64,000 nt of DNA, taken from positions 248,001 through 312,000 of the forward strand of contig NZ_VITY01000011.1 of NCBI RefSeq assembly GCF_007993935.1. The letters are read 5' to 3'. Under the pieces are notes generated by a model. The model made no database searches. It saw only the letters and a list, made by a program, of their open reading frames with translations, and was not told where the DNA came from. Origin of the DNA: Bradyrhizobium macuxiense (GTDB taxonomy: Bacteria > Pseudomonadota > Alphaproteobacteria > Rhizobiales > Xanthobacteraceae). Shown here piece by piece: positions 54,274-63,590 of this stretch. The position numbers and the translations under genes were made by a program. The number at the start of each line of letters is the position of its first letter. The first letter of the stretch is position 1.

Positions 54274-55386
54274 ATGGTTTATATTCATGAAAGAGCGGAG
54301 TGGCCTGACTTCGAGTGGAGCGCCGAAAAGCTCTCCGACAGTCTTGCCCTGGTCCGCCACAAGCAAGGTCGGCTCCTCGGCCGGATGGGGAATCTGGGCT
54401 TCCAGCTGAAGGCGGAGGCCTCCCTGCAAACGCTGACAGAGGAAGTCGTCAAATCGAGCGAGATCGAAGGCGAGATCCTCGACCGTGACCAGGTCCGCTC
54501 GTCGATCGCACGGCGGCTCGGCATGGACATCGGCGCCCTTACCCCTGCTGAGCGGCACGTCGAGGGGGTGGTCGAGTTGATGCTCGATGCCACCCAAAAA
54601 TACGAACAGGCCCTGACCGCTGACCGGCTGTTCGGCTGGCATGCCGCCCTTTTCCCGACCGGCCGGACCGGTATGCAGAAGATCACTGTTGGCGGTTGGC
54701 GCACCGAACAGGCCGGCCCGATGCAAGTGGTGTCGGGGCCCCTCGGCCGCGAGCACGTTCACTTCGAAGCGCCGACCGCCAGGCGGCTCCAGAGCGAGAT
54801 GAAGGCGTTCCTAGACTGGTTCAATGCCGAACAAGGCCAGGACCCTGTCATCAAGGCCGCGCTTGCGCATCTGTGGTTCGTCACCATTCATCCTTTCGAG
54901 GATGGCAACGGACGAATCGCGCGTGCGATCGCCGACCTGGCGCTCGCGCGGTCTGAGCACAGCACGCAACGCTTCTACAGCATGTCCGCGCAAATCCGGA
55001 AGGAGCGCAGAGCCTATTACGACATCCTCGAGCGAACCCAACGGGGCACGCTCGACATCACCAATTGGCTCGACTGGTTTGTCGGTTGCCTGGGCCGGGC
55101 TTTCGACGGCGCTGATTCGATTATCGGCAACGTCCTCCAGAAGGCGGCATTCCGGGAAAAGCATGCCACCAGCGGCCTCAATGATCGCCAGCAGCTGATG
55201 CTGAATCGCTTGCTTGACGGTTTCGAGGGGAAGCTCACCTCTTCAAAATGGGCGAAGATCGCCAAAGTCTCACAGCCGACAGCGACGCGTGACATTGACC
55301 ACTTGATCAAACGCGGCATTCTGCAAAAAGACGCCGCTGGCGGCCGCAGCACCAGCTACTCCCTCGTCCCCAGCAGTGCAGATTGA
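54274..55386 (+). CDS. Fic-family AMPylase (FIDO domain) with inhibitory motif
   Basis: A 370-residue protein from the ATG at 54274 (MVYIHERAEWPDFEW); a longer frame back to 54214 is open. Residues about 60-67 hold KSSEIEGE, the inhibitory helix motif (S/T)xxxE(G/N) of self-inhibited class II Fic proteins. The catalytic Fic loop HPFEDGNGRIAR is at about 206-217, with the base His and the Asn-Gly-Arg ATP site complete. A DUF4172-like N-terminus precedes it. The end is a winged-helix-like region (KWAKIAKVSQPTATRDIDHL). Fic enzymes move AMP from ATP to Ser, Thr or Tyr of target proteins. It is divergent from the HTH giant, with two palindromes between. Confidence 0.9.
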   Translation: MVYIHERAEWPDFEWSAEKLSDSLALVRHKQGRLLGRMGNLGFQLKAEASLQTLTEEVVKSSEIEGEILDRDQVRSSIARRLGMDIGALTPAERHVEGVVELMLDATQKYEQALTADRLFGWHAALFPTGRTGMQKITVGGWRTEQAGPMQVVSGPLGREHVHFEAPTARRLQSEMKAFLDWFNAEQGQDPVIKAALAHLWFVTIHPFEDGNGRIARAIADLALARSEHSTQRFYSMSAQIRKERRAYYDILERTQRGTLDITNWLDWFVGCLGRAFDGADSIIGNVLQKAAFREKHATSGLNDRQQLMLNRLLDGFEGKLTSSKWAKIAKVSQPTATRDIDHLIKRGILQKDAAGGRSTSYSLVPSSAD

Positions 55387-55420
55387 ACTGATCCTGCTAT
55401 TGAGGACGAGCTGGTAACCC

Positions 55421-56212
55421 TTAGCCAACGCCGCCGAGCATGTGTCCTATCGCCTGCCCAATCTCACTCACTGCGACTCGCATGCCTATTTCCCTTGCCA
55501 GGCCTACAAGCCGTTCAGACCAGCGCTTCAGCTTGGCCGGGTCAGGGGTCGGTTTAGCTGCTTCCTCTTTCACGACGTCCGCGACATCGCGAAAACCCTG
55601 CTTCTGAGCCGCGTCGAGCTGCTGGAATTCCTGCGAGACCAAGGCTCGGTCGATCGCCGCTACAACCTGTTGATGGTGGTTGATGATCGCGGACTGAGAG
55701 AACTCGCCGACGCCTGCCTGCTGAATCGCGCCTGGGCTGTTGGACTGGGAATTGACGATGCTCACAACCGGATCCTTCTTCATCCGTTCGTCTCCCGTCA
55801 TGCCGAAGGCGAAATCATCAAGAACCCGGTCTCGCCTTTCCTGCAGAGCGACCTTGATGTTGTTCAGCTCGCGCGCAACCGTTGCTTCAGCTATTCCGGT
55901 GCGGGGTCCACAGAGCACCAGCTTGTCGAAAATCAGGTCCACGAGCCGGTTGGCGAAGTACGAGACCGCCTGCAAGGTCTCCTCGTCAATCTGACCCAGG
56001 AGGTTGTGGGTAAATTTGGCTGCGCTGGCGAATTCTTCATTGAAGACGCGCAACCCCTCGGTCTTGAACCCGATCAAGGTGTGGCCGCTTGCGAGCCGCC
56101 CAACGGCGACATTCTGCCGCATCAGGGTTTCCAGTGCGTTGGCTGCCTTGTCCGCCGCATCATATGCCCGCTGATTGAGGCTCCGACCGACGTAGGCCCG
56201 TTGGTCCGTCAT
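55421..56212 (-). CDS. Hypothetical protein (263 aa), helical N-terminus
   Basis: No recognised family. The first 150 residues are predicted helical, with FKTEGLRVFNEEFASAAKF and LQERRDRVLDDFAFGM. A low-complexity linker follows, IVNSQSNSPGAIQQAGVG, then EFSQSAIINHHQQVVAAIDR. Segments like SPGAIQQAG before a C-terminal helix pair are seen in some phage-defence and abortive-infection proteins, but I cannot assign one. Convergent with the Fic gene. Confidence 0.6.
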   Translation of the reverse strand: MTDQRAYVGRSLNQRAYDAADKAANALETLMRQNVAVGRLASGHTLIGFKTEGLRVFNEEFASAAKFTHNLLGQIDEETLQAVSYFANRLVDLIFDKLVLCGPRTGIAEATVARELNNIKVALQERRDRVLDDFAFGMTGDERMKKDPVVSIVNSQSNSPGAIQQAGVGEFSQSAIINHHQQVVAAIDRALVSQEFQQLDAAQKQGFRDVADVVKEEAAKPTPDPAKLKRWSERLVGLAREIGMRVAVSEIGQAIGHMLGGVG

Positions 56213-57185
56213 GCGTCCCCTAGAACTATCGCCACTACGGCACTTCCATCGGAAGCATGGGTCATTGCATCTCTTCTAATCACTCTGCCAAGATAAGCAT
56301 TTTAGTGACGAGTCGCCAGATTGGCGCTCGGCTCGTGTCGGTATGCCGCCGAATGGGCTAGTCAGCGGTGACAAGGCAACCCCTCGAATGCGCATTGTCA
56401 TTGCGATGATTGGCCACGGAAGGCAGTAGGAATTGTGCTTGCGGCAAGTTGTAGGAAAAATATACTCGCTCGAGTTGCATAGCCAGAATCGATTGGGTTC
56501 AAATCTCTTTTCCGCGTGCAGGACCAGCATTTCATGAGTCCTCTTGTCAGCAATATTGTTTTCTTGAGCGTGCTTACAGGATTGCTGATCCCCGCCAAGA
56601 AATGGGCGGAGATGAATCCGCACAGGATCGAGGACGGCCCGTCATGGGTAAAGGCAACGGTGAGCGCTCTCTACAGCGATCGGCGGGTGCTTTTTGAAGG
56701 CTTGAGGACGCCCGCCGCACAGGCGACAGAGCCCGGGATGGAGTAAGGAACTGCGCGGGCTGTTGTTCGGTGTCTTGGCAATCGGCGGTTTGGCCGCTGT
56801 ATGCGAGACCCAATCAACCTGCCCTAGAACTGCCGCTGGCGCTCACGGCCCTTGTGGATAAAATCAGACGAGAGGTCGACGAAGAGATGGCTGGCACGCG
56901 TGGTGCCGAAGCGCGCACCATTTGCATGCGGGTCGCAGGAGTTGCATTCCCAGCCCAGACATCTACCGAGCTAATCCGCGCCGGCTATTCTGCGGACACG
57001 GCCATTAAATACGTCGTTCGCATTGTAAATTACCTACACCCAGTCCCGGCAGATAAACGCCCTAGATACCGATAGAGCACTGGCGAGTCGGCCATCCCTC
57101 ATTTTTCGCACGGCCACGCCGCAACGAACGAGGACCGGATCAGGGTGGCGCCGATTTCATGACGAGATGCTGGATTATCTCCCAG
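56213..57185 (+). other. Intergenic region with a doubtful open frame
   Basis: About 970 bases. A plus-strand frame (56770-57075, GTG start, 101 codons) includes VDKIRREVDEEMAGTRGAEA and STELIRAGYSADTAIKYVVR, which looks protein-like, but its ribosome site is weak and no family is known. A second frame at 56516-56746 is weaker. Neither is called as a gene. Confidence 0.35.
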
Positions 57186-57500
57186 CTACTTGCAGAACAC
57201 GTCAGTCAATTGGCCAAGCGTTACGCCGCCAGGAATGCAATAACCCTCTATCAGCGCCGCACTGCTCTCCAGCTTCTTGGTGTGCTCCGCATGCTTCGCC
57301 TTGTCGTAGAAGCCAAGAAACAGAACCATCATGGGTGCATAGTCGGCCTTCGCTTTGTCGATTTCGCCTGCCACATAACCCGCGACAAACGACTTGTTCG
57401 TGGCGCACTGTGTAACCAGCTCATTTCCGTTATAGAGGCCGTCGGCCTTCGCGAAGCCACTCAGGAAGGCCAATAGCACACTGGCGACAGCTAGCTTCAT
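57186..57500 (-). CDS. Rap1a/Tai-like secreted small protein
   Basis: A 104-residue protein from the ATG at 57500. A signal peptide is clear (KLAVASVLLAFLSGFAKA, cut before DGLYNGN). The mature part has NELVTQCATNKSFVAGYVAG and ends CIPGGVTLGQLTDVFCK. Paired cysteines and this C-terminal GVTLGQLTDV pattern resemble the Rap1a/Tai immunity family, which neutralises type VI amidase effectors in the periplasm. A partner effector is not visible. The upstream extension to 57977 would be out of character and is not used. Confidence 0.65.
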   Translation of the reverse strand: MKLAVASVLLAFLSGFAKADGLYNGNELVTQCATNKSFVAGYVAGEIDKAKADYAPMMVLFLGFYDKAKHAEHTKKLESSAALIEGYCIPGGVTLGQLTDVFCK

Positions 57501-57559
57501 TTCCAATCCTCGAATATCGAACCATCGTTCAGATAGGGTGCTGATGCGCGATGACGCGC

Positions 57560-58324
57560 CTATCGCGCCGCAATGAACCTGCGCAGCAAAGCCTTGTCCT
57601 CGTCTAATAGGCAGATGCTGCTTGATGGATAGTCTGGCTGAATTTCCCGGCTCGCGCGCCCTTCCGGGATGATGTTCAGGAGGAATTGGAAAGCTGGATT
57701 GAAACGGCGCTTTTCCCATCCGCTGGCCGCATGAAGGGCGGATGTTCGTTCGCGCTCCTCGTCTTCCAGGAGCAAGTTGGCCAAGGTCCGGGCATCCAGC
57801 TCCGTCGTGGATTCCCAACCCATGACTTGGTGGTCGAGTTGCTCGTAGAATTTTTGCTTTAACCGCAGCGACCAGTGCCCACCGAACGCCCGTTGAATGC
57901 CAGTCAAACCCAGGGCATTCAGATCGAAAGCGGCTTTCTCGATCTCCTTTGGATCGACTTCCGGCAGCAGCTTGCACAGATCGTCAATGGTAAGGCCTCG
58001 CCCTGCCATGCCATCGCTCGGCGCGCGTGCCAGAGCCACGGCCAAATCCAAGCTGGGACCGACCAGCGTTGTCGTTGGCGCCAGCATTTGCGCATGCTGG
58101 TCCAGCCGTTCGGAATGCTCGTTGGTGCGCTCTGAGATTGCACCTTCCCAATCAGTGCGGGCTTTCTGTGCCTGGGTGGGAATCAATTCGCCAGCCAGTT
58201 TGACCACCGCGCCGCCAAGCGGGACTTCGCCGGCCACGGCCTCAATGAAGCTTCGTACCTTGTCGTCCGGATGGTTTCTCTCCGGTGGCTTGATCGGCTT
58301 GCGATCCTCTAGGTCGTCGTTCAT
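57560..58324 (-). CDS. Hypothetical protein (254 aa)
   Basis: No recognised family. The N-terminus is charged (MNDDLEDRKPIKPPERNHPD), then AVAGEVPLGGAVVKLAGELI, followed by helical and winged-helix-like stretches (GRGLTIDDLCKLLPEVDPKE and LNALGLTGIQRAF). No signal peptide or membrane helix. It is one of several unknown genes in the right-hand island; the divergent ParD gene starts 192 bases away. Confidence 0.6.
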   Translation of the reverse strand: MNDDLEDRKPIKPPERNHPDDKVRSFIEAVAGEVPLGGAVVKLAGELIPTQAQKARTDWEGAISERTNEHSERLDQHAQMLAPTTTLVGPSLDLAVALARAPSDGMAGRGLTIDDLCKLLPEVDPKEIEKAAFDLNALGLTGIQRAFGGHWSLRLKQKFYEQLDHQVMGWESTTELDARTLANLLLEDEERERTSALHAASGWEKRRFNPAFQFLLNIIPEGRASREIQPDYPSSSICLLDEDKALLRRFIAAR

Positions 58325-58516
58325 GGCTCACCCACATGAAGTTGGTGGCGCTAGCAAAAGCGCCTCGGATGGCTTGGGCCAAGAGATTTCGTCAACTACC
58401 CACCGTTTGCCCACTTCCTTCTATAACCGCACGTGCCGGAGAACCGAAGCGCGGTATTCAGGGACCTCTTGCGAGCCATGGCATAAAGTAAAATGTTACG
58501 AGGCAAGGAGGTGCGT

Positions 58517-58795
58517 ATGGCGACGAATCATACCTTCGGCAAACACTACGAAAGTTTCATCGAGGATCTCGTCGACAGCGGTCGCTATGCAACCGCTAGC
58601 GAAGTGATGCGGGAGGGACTGCGCCTTGTTGAAGAACGCGAGGAGCGTCGCAAGGCGAAGCTTGAAGCATTGCGTGCCGTCATACAGGAAGGCCTTGAAA
58701 GCGGCCCGGCCGAACCGTTTGAGTCCGGTGAACTGGTCGAACAAATTGAGGCCCGAGGACGTGAACGGCTGAAAGCCGGGAAGCATGGCGGGTAA
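58517..58795 (+). CDS. parD: ParD-type antitoxin
   Basis: A 92-residue ribbon-helix-helix antitoxin from the ATG at 58517, with AAGGAGG seven bases upstream. It opens MATNHTFGKHYESFIEDLVD and continues SGRYATASEVMREGLRLVEE, the DNA-binding arms of CopG/ParD. Its C-terminus (FESGELVEQIEARGRERL) would wrap the ParE toxin. It overlaps parE by 11 bases. RHH antitoxins repress their own promoters. Confidence 0.88.
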   Translation: MATNHTFGKHYESFIEDLVDSGRYATASEVMREGLRLVEEREERRKAKLEALRAVIQEGLESGPAEPFESGELVEQIEARGRERLKAGKHGG

Positions 58796-59072
58796 TCTCA
58801 CCAGGTGGCCCCGGGCCGAGACCGACCTGGACGAGATTTGGCTCTTCATCGCATCAGACAATATCGCCGCGGCAGATCGCTTGCTCGATCGGATCGGCAA
58901 CGTCTTTCAGATGCTTGCCGAGAATCCACTGGCGGGCCCGCCAGCGGCCCGAGTTGGCTATGAGCATTCGGAGCTTTCCGGTCGTGCTCTTCTGCGAAGC
59001 ATTTCCAACGGCGTTGAGATCGTGCGGGTGCTTAACGGTGCTCGCGATATCGCGCGGGAGAATCTCGACTGA
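58785..59072 (+). CDS. parE: ParE-type toxin with an abnormal core
   Basis: A 95-residue RelE/ParE fold protein: AETDLDEIWLFIASDNIAAA, RLLDRIGNVFQMLAENPLAG, ending VEIVRVLNGARDIARENLD. The conserved middle strands, normally like LRSFPVG.Y.IFYR, are replaced by HSELSGRALLRSISNG. Shifting one frame there gives IRSFPVVLFCEAF, so two compensating frameshifts near 58963-59010 are likely. ParE toxins poison DNA gyrase; this copy may be weak or dead. Confidence 0.8.
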   Translation: MAGNLTRWPRAETDLDEIWLFIASDNIAAADRLLDRIGNVFQMLAENPLAGPPAARVGYEHSELSGRALLRSISNGVEIVRVLNGARDIARENLD

Positions 59073-59516
59073 GCACTTGCCTTGTCAGCCCTCATACAAC
59101 GCTACGGTGCGGCCCGCTCTGTTCCGTCAGGCTGGATGAAGGTGCCTTTAATGTCGAGATCGCGAGCCAACGGGAGACGCTTGCCTCGGCCGGCGGAGCA
59201 TCTCCATCGCGGGTGCGCTTGCCTTTGCGATGCCGGGTCTGCCTCTGACCACTCTTGGCCGGCCGTATCTTGTGAATAGGCTTCAGCGTGCGCGCTTCCC
59301 CAACGCAAGTTCACGCTCAATCTATTCAGGCCTAATGGGGCCATCGGCGCGCGCCGGAATGGGTGGGAATGTCTGGACACAGTTATCGTCAATGGGACGC
59401 TCGAGCGGGTGTGAGGCCCAGCGTCGCTGCGACGGCGCCGGCGGCCCATTCTGCCGTGCGTAACTCACCAAAATCAGCACACATGCCGGACGATAACGAT
59501 ATGTTGCGAATCAATC
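59073..59516 (+). other. Intergenic region before the TPR-GreAB-C-PIN gene
   Basis: 444 bases. Short frames on both strands without recognisable motifs. The promoter of the large gene at 59517 must lie here. Confidence 0.4.
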
Positions 59517-62500
59517 ATGTCCTTGCTTGCCGCGACCCAAATCCCGAAGCCGGCCGACGAACAGGCCTTCGAGCGCGCCTCCATCGTGCTATGGCGCGGG
59601 CTTTTGCGTGATCCGAACGTGCAACGCAACGGCCGTCGCGGCCAGCGCCAGAACGGCGTCGATCTGTTTGGTGTGCGCAATGGCGACCCTGGGCATGTCG
59701 TTGGGATTCAGTGCAAGCTAAAGAGCGACGGGCATGTCCTTAATGCGGACGAAGTTCGCGGGGAGGTGCAGAAAGCGCTGACCTTCCGGCCTGACCTGCG
59801 CGAGTATTTCGTCACGACGACCGCACCCGATGACGGAACTCTCCATGAGCTGGCCCGCGAACTTTCACTAGAGCAGAAGGGCAAGGGGCGCTCCATTCTG
59901 ATCTATGTGTGGGGCTGGAACACCCTCGAGGAGCGGATCAGCGAGGATGCCGACGCGCGCAAGCAGTTTGATCCCGACTACGGAGCGTTTAGCGAGCGCA
60001 TTCTTGAGCGGGTCGACCGTGTTGCCACCCTCCAGCAGGATGTGCGGGCGACGGTCCAGGCCGGGCTTTCCCAGCTAGAAGCGCGGTTCGCGCGTTTTGA
60101 AACGATCCATATTGTGCCGGGTGATGCGACAAGCGGCGCCAGCGCCCTCGAAGCGCAACTCGATGCCGAGATCAATCAATATCGCGACCTGGCCAACAAC
60201 GGCAAGCCGCGCACTGCACGATCACTCCTGGAGCGATTGCTGGCGCGCGTCGCCGCGTCGGCTTCGGGCCGCATCCTGTTTCGTATCAAGGCCAACATCG
60301 GTTCATGCTTGCTGGCGCTCGGCGAGGATGAAACGGCTGCCGCGTTGCTGGCGGAAGCCTACGATCATGCGCCGGCTGAACCGAAAGCCGTCGCCAACAA
60401 GGCGTTTTCGCTACTCCTGCAAGAGCGTTGGCAAGAGACCTTGCTCTTCGGCAAGGCGGCCCTTGATGCCGATCCAGGCAACGAAACCGTCGCAGGGTAT
60501 CTTGTGCAGGCGGCTCGTTTTGATCTGGCCATCGAGGAGCCTCTCGACCTTGTGCCGGCTGGGCTCCGAGAGAGCTTGCCGGTTGTGATCGGCCGCGTCG
60601 ACACGCTTCGTCACCGTGAACGCACGCCTGCGTGGCGGGAGGCGGCGCGGCAGGTCCTTGCCGCTTTCCCGCAGGATCGCCATGCGCGCCAATTCGCGGC
60701 TGACGCCGATCTCGACGAAATCCTTCGCCTCGAAACCGTCCAACGTACTCATCGTCTTACTGCGGACCAACGGGAACGTGTCGTTCACGCCGCCGGGGTC
60801 CTTCGCGGCTATTGGGACGAGGCGCGGACATCGGAAGGGGCGGTGCGGCCAGAGGACGCGGCGCTCTGCAGCAACCTCATCGTCGCCTATCAGCTGCTGG
60901 ATGATATCCCCGCAGCCCTTGAGATTGCCCGGCAGGGACTTGCGGCGGTCCCGCAGGACATGGAAATCGCCAAGCGGGCGGCGCTCGCGGCCATCGAGGG
61001 GCATGACGACACGCTAGCCCGCGGTCTCTTGCCCCGTCTCCCGCCTGGACCCGATGCCACCATTCTCGCCTTCCGCTACCATGCAGTTCACGGGGAGTGG
61101 GAGAAGGTCGCCGAGATTAGCCGCCGTCCTATCGAGCAGATTCCGGATATCGAGCGGCTTCTGGTTGCGACGGCAGGCCGTCTGGCGGCGTTGAAGATCG
61201 AGCGGCCAAACGATCGCGAAGAGAAGATTCAAGCCATCGCCGATGAGGTCGTCGGGGATGCGCGGGCCTGCATCGTCGTCGCCGATTTCGCGCAGATGGA
61301 GGACTTTACAGCCATCGCCGATGCCGCATTCCACGCCGCCATAATCGCGCTAGGTACCGACAGCCACATCTCCGCCCGGCTCATGGTCGCGCAACACGCT
61401 GCGCACCGCGGGGAGCCAGACAAGGTTGCGGATCTGCTCGACGGGCACGTCGCGGAGGATCACGACCACGACGCCCTTCGTACGCTCGCGCGGGCCTTCG
61501 TCAACGACAGCCCCATACGTGCGCGCGCGATCCGCTTCTTTCAGCGCCTTCCGGCGGAAATCCGGAGCCGCGAATTCTACGTCCATGCGGAAAGCCTGCT
61601 GCATTACAACCGAGGTGCGCTCAAGGACGCCGAGGCTTGCCTGCGGAAGGCCATAGCGCTCAGCAATGACCTCACGAACTATCTGACCCTCTTCTCAACC
61701 CTGCGCCGGCTCGACCGCCGCACCGAGGTCAGGCCGATTCTCGAAAACATCGATCCTTTGGTTCTGAAGGGCAGCCCCGGGCAGAAGATGTATTTCGCCC
61801 AAGCCATGTTCGCCGAAGGCCTGTGCGGCCCGGCGCTGGATTTTGCCTACGCGACCCTGCAATCGGCACGTAACGATCCCGACGCAGCGCTGCGTTATTT
61901 CGGGCTCATGATGCTCGATCCCAACGGGCGCCACACGCCGCGTCCCCGCGTCGCGGGGCTTGACACCTGGCTAAGGCTTGAGGGGGCACAAGGCGAGACC
62001 ACCCAATTCATCATTGCCGAGGGACCGGACCGGCCTGCCGATGGGCTGCTCAGCCCGACCCATCCCCTCGCTGCGGCGGCGATCGGGCTTGAGGTCGGCG
62101 ATACCTTTGTGATCGCGGCGGCTTTTGGGGATGGCACGACCTGGCGTGTCGCCGAGATCAAGCATAAATATCTGCACGCTCTCCATGACGTCATGGGGAA
62201 TTTTCAGACCCGCTTTCCCGACGCGCAGGGATTCTACACCTTGAAAATGAGAGAGGGCGACGTCCAGCCCGCTCTTGATCAGGTCCGCAAAGTTGCGGAG
62301 AGCAACCGCAAGCTCGCGGATCTCTATCTCCTGCAGCATCTGCCGATGGCCATGGTTGCATCGCGGCTCGGACGTGATGCAATTGGATTCGCCGAGTACA
62401 TTCGCTCCCTTGACCATGAAATCGCCACGTGCACCGGCACCTTGCAGGAGCGCGACGGGGCGCGGGATGCGATCGCGCGCCAGAGGACATCGGGCGCAGT

Positions 62501-63464
62501 CCTCGACACTTATGCCGCATGGACGGCGGCCACGATGGATGCGTTCGATGTCTTGATTGCCGTTTTCGGCAGGCTGGTTGTTCCGCGCTCCTGCATCGAC
62601 GAGCTCCAACGCTTGCGCGATCGCGATTCGTTTGCCGAATTCGGCCCATCGATGACGATCGGGTGGCACGATGGGCAATATGTTCGGCAGGAACACACAG
62701 CCGAGGACCTCGGCGCCCGCCAGACCTTCATCGCCGTGCAGCTCAAAAAAATCGAGGCAAATTGCGCGATCGTTCCTGTCGCAGCTCCCGATACGCCTTC
62801 GGAACTTGCGGTCACGCTGACCGATGCGTTCGGTGTCGATGTGTTCGATGCCGCCTACGTTGCGGCCGAAGGCTACGTTCTCCTGTCGGAAGATATCTAC
62901 TTTCGGGAGATGGCCGCTGCCGCCGTGACGCACGGCATCACGAGCGTATGGCTGCAAGCGGTCTCCGCCTTTGCCTTTGAGTCTTCCCTGATCGATGCTC
63001 AACGCTACGCCGACTTCACTACGAAGTTATCCTGGCGCCGCCATGGCCACGTCTCCGTCGATGCGGCCATTCTCTGGAACGTCTTGCTCGCCGACACGTC
63101 CCCTGATCTTGCGAACTATCGCGTAACCAGCGCCTATATCGGCACCCAAAATGCCGAGCTCAAATCGCATCTGAGGGTCACCCTCGGGTTTCTTGACCAA
63201 ATCTGGTTGCGGGAGCGCGCTCCGGATCTCAAGGAACTGAGCGCAACAGGTATTCTGCTTGAGCAGCTTACGCGCTATCGCAACAGTGACTGGCCGTTCG
63301 TTCTCGCCGTCCTCAAACGCACCGTGACTTCGGACCTGCGCAGCTACATTGACCAGTGGGTCGTCGGCCATTTCCTGAGTTCCGCGAGGCTGCGCGATGC
63401 CGAGCGCGAATTGGCGAATATGCGGGCGCTTCATGATCTCAGGGGTAGGCCACCGCGCCGATAG
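59517..63464 (+). CDS. Conflict-system effector: Mrr-like nuclease, TPR-like repeats, GreA/B C-terminal-like and PIN domains
   Basis: A 1315-residue protein. Residues about 30-110 carry NGRRGQRQNGVDLFGVRNGD (D49) and VVGIQCKLKSDG (Q65-x-K67), the D...QxK core of Mrr-like restriction nucleases. From about 210 to 800 there are repeated TPR-like helical pairs (LLALGEDETAAALLAEAYDH; RFFQRLPAEIRSREFYVHAE). Near 845-865, LLSPTHPLAAAAIGLEVGDT resembles the GreA/GreB C-terminal domain. From about 990, AVLDTYAAWTAATMDAFDVL begins a PIN-like nuclease, with acidic residues in SCIDELQ and VLLSEDIYFREMA. This order matches the TPR-GreAB-C-PIN conflict systems proposed for bacterial defence. The start is the ATG at 59517. 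A partner is not visible. Confidence 0.78.
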   Translation: MSLLAATQIPKPADEQAFERASIVLWRGLLRDPNVQRNGRRGQRQNGVDLFGVRNGDPGHVVGIQCKLKSDGHVLNADEVRGEVQKALTFRPDLREYFVTTTAPDDGTLHELARELSLEQKGKGRSILIYVWGWNTLEERISEDADARKQFDPDYGAFSERILERVDRVATLQQDVRATVQAGLSQLEARFARFETIHIVPGDATSGASALEAQLDAEINQYRDLANNGKPRTARSLLERLLARVAASASGRILFRIKANIGSCLLALGEDETAAALLAEAYDHAPAEPKAVANKAFSLLLQERWQETLLFGKAALDADPGNETVAGYLVQAARFDLAIEEPLDLVPAGLRESLPVVIGRVDTLRHRERTPAWREAARQVLAAFPQDRHARQFAADADLDEILRLETVQRTHRLTADQRERVVHAAGVLRGYWDEARTSEGAVRPEDAALCSNLIVAYQLLDDIPAALEIARQGLAAVPQDMEIAKRAALAAIEGHDDTLARGLLPRLPPGPDATILAFRYHAVHGEWEKVAEISRRPIEQIPDIERLLVATAGRLAALKIERPNDREEKIQAIADEVVGDARACIVVADFAQMEDFTAIADAAFHAAIIALGTDSHISARLMVAQHAAHRGEPDKVADLLDGHVAEDHDHDALRTLARAFVNDSPIRARAIRFFQRLPAEIRSREFYVHAESLLHYNRGALKDAEACLRKAIALSNDLTNYLTLFSTLRRLDRRTEVRPILENIDPLVLKGSPGQKMYFAQAMFAEGLCGPALDFAYATLQSARNDPDAALRYFGLMMLDPNGRHTPRPRVAGLDTWLRLEGAQGETTQFIIAEGPDRPADGLLSPTHPLAAAAIGLEVGDTFVIAAAFGDGTTWRVAEIKHKYLHALHDVMGNFQTRFPDAQGFYTLKMREGDVQPALDQVRKVAESNRKLADLYLLQHLPMAMVASRLGRDAIGFAEYIRSLDHEIATCTGTLQERDGARDAIARQRTSGAVLDTYAAWTAATMDAFDVLIAVFGRLVVPRSCIDELQRLRDRDSFAEFGPSMTIGWHDGQYVRQEHTAEDLGARQTFIAVQLKKIEANCAIVPVAAPDTPSELAVTLTDAFGVDVFDAAYVAAEGYVLLSEDIYFREMAAAAVTHGITSVWLQAVSAFAFESSLIDAQRYADFTTKLSWRRHGHVSVDAAILWNVLLADTSPDLANYRVTSAYIGTQNAELKSHLRVTLGFLDQIWLRERAPDLKELSATGILLEQLTRYRNSDWPFVLAVLKRTVTSDLRSYIDQWVVGHFLSSARLRDAERELANMRALHDLRGRPPRR

Positions 63465-63590
63465 CGGCGTGAATAGCGGATCGGCCACGCGAGCCCCGCC
63501 AACGGTCCCCAGATTGTCGTTCGGTTTCGGAGAAAGTGCCAGTCCCTCGGAAAATAACTCGGGCTCCGGCCGTTCCCGTGACGCTCGTCC

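Noticed and set aside
56460..56525. tRNA-like T-arm (GGGTTCAAATCTC) that could be an attachment site
   Set aside because: No matching acceptor stem, anticodon arm or CCA end could be built around it.
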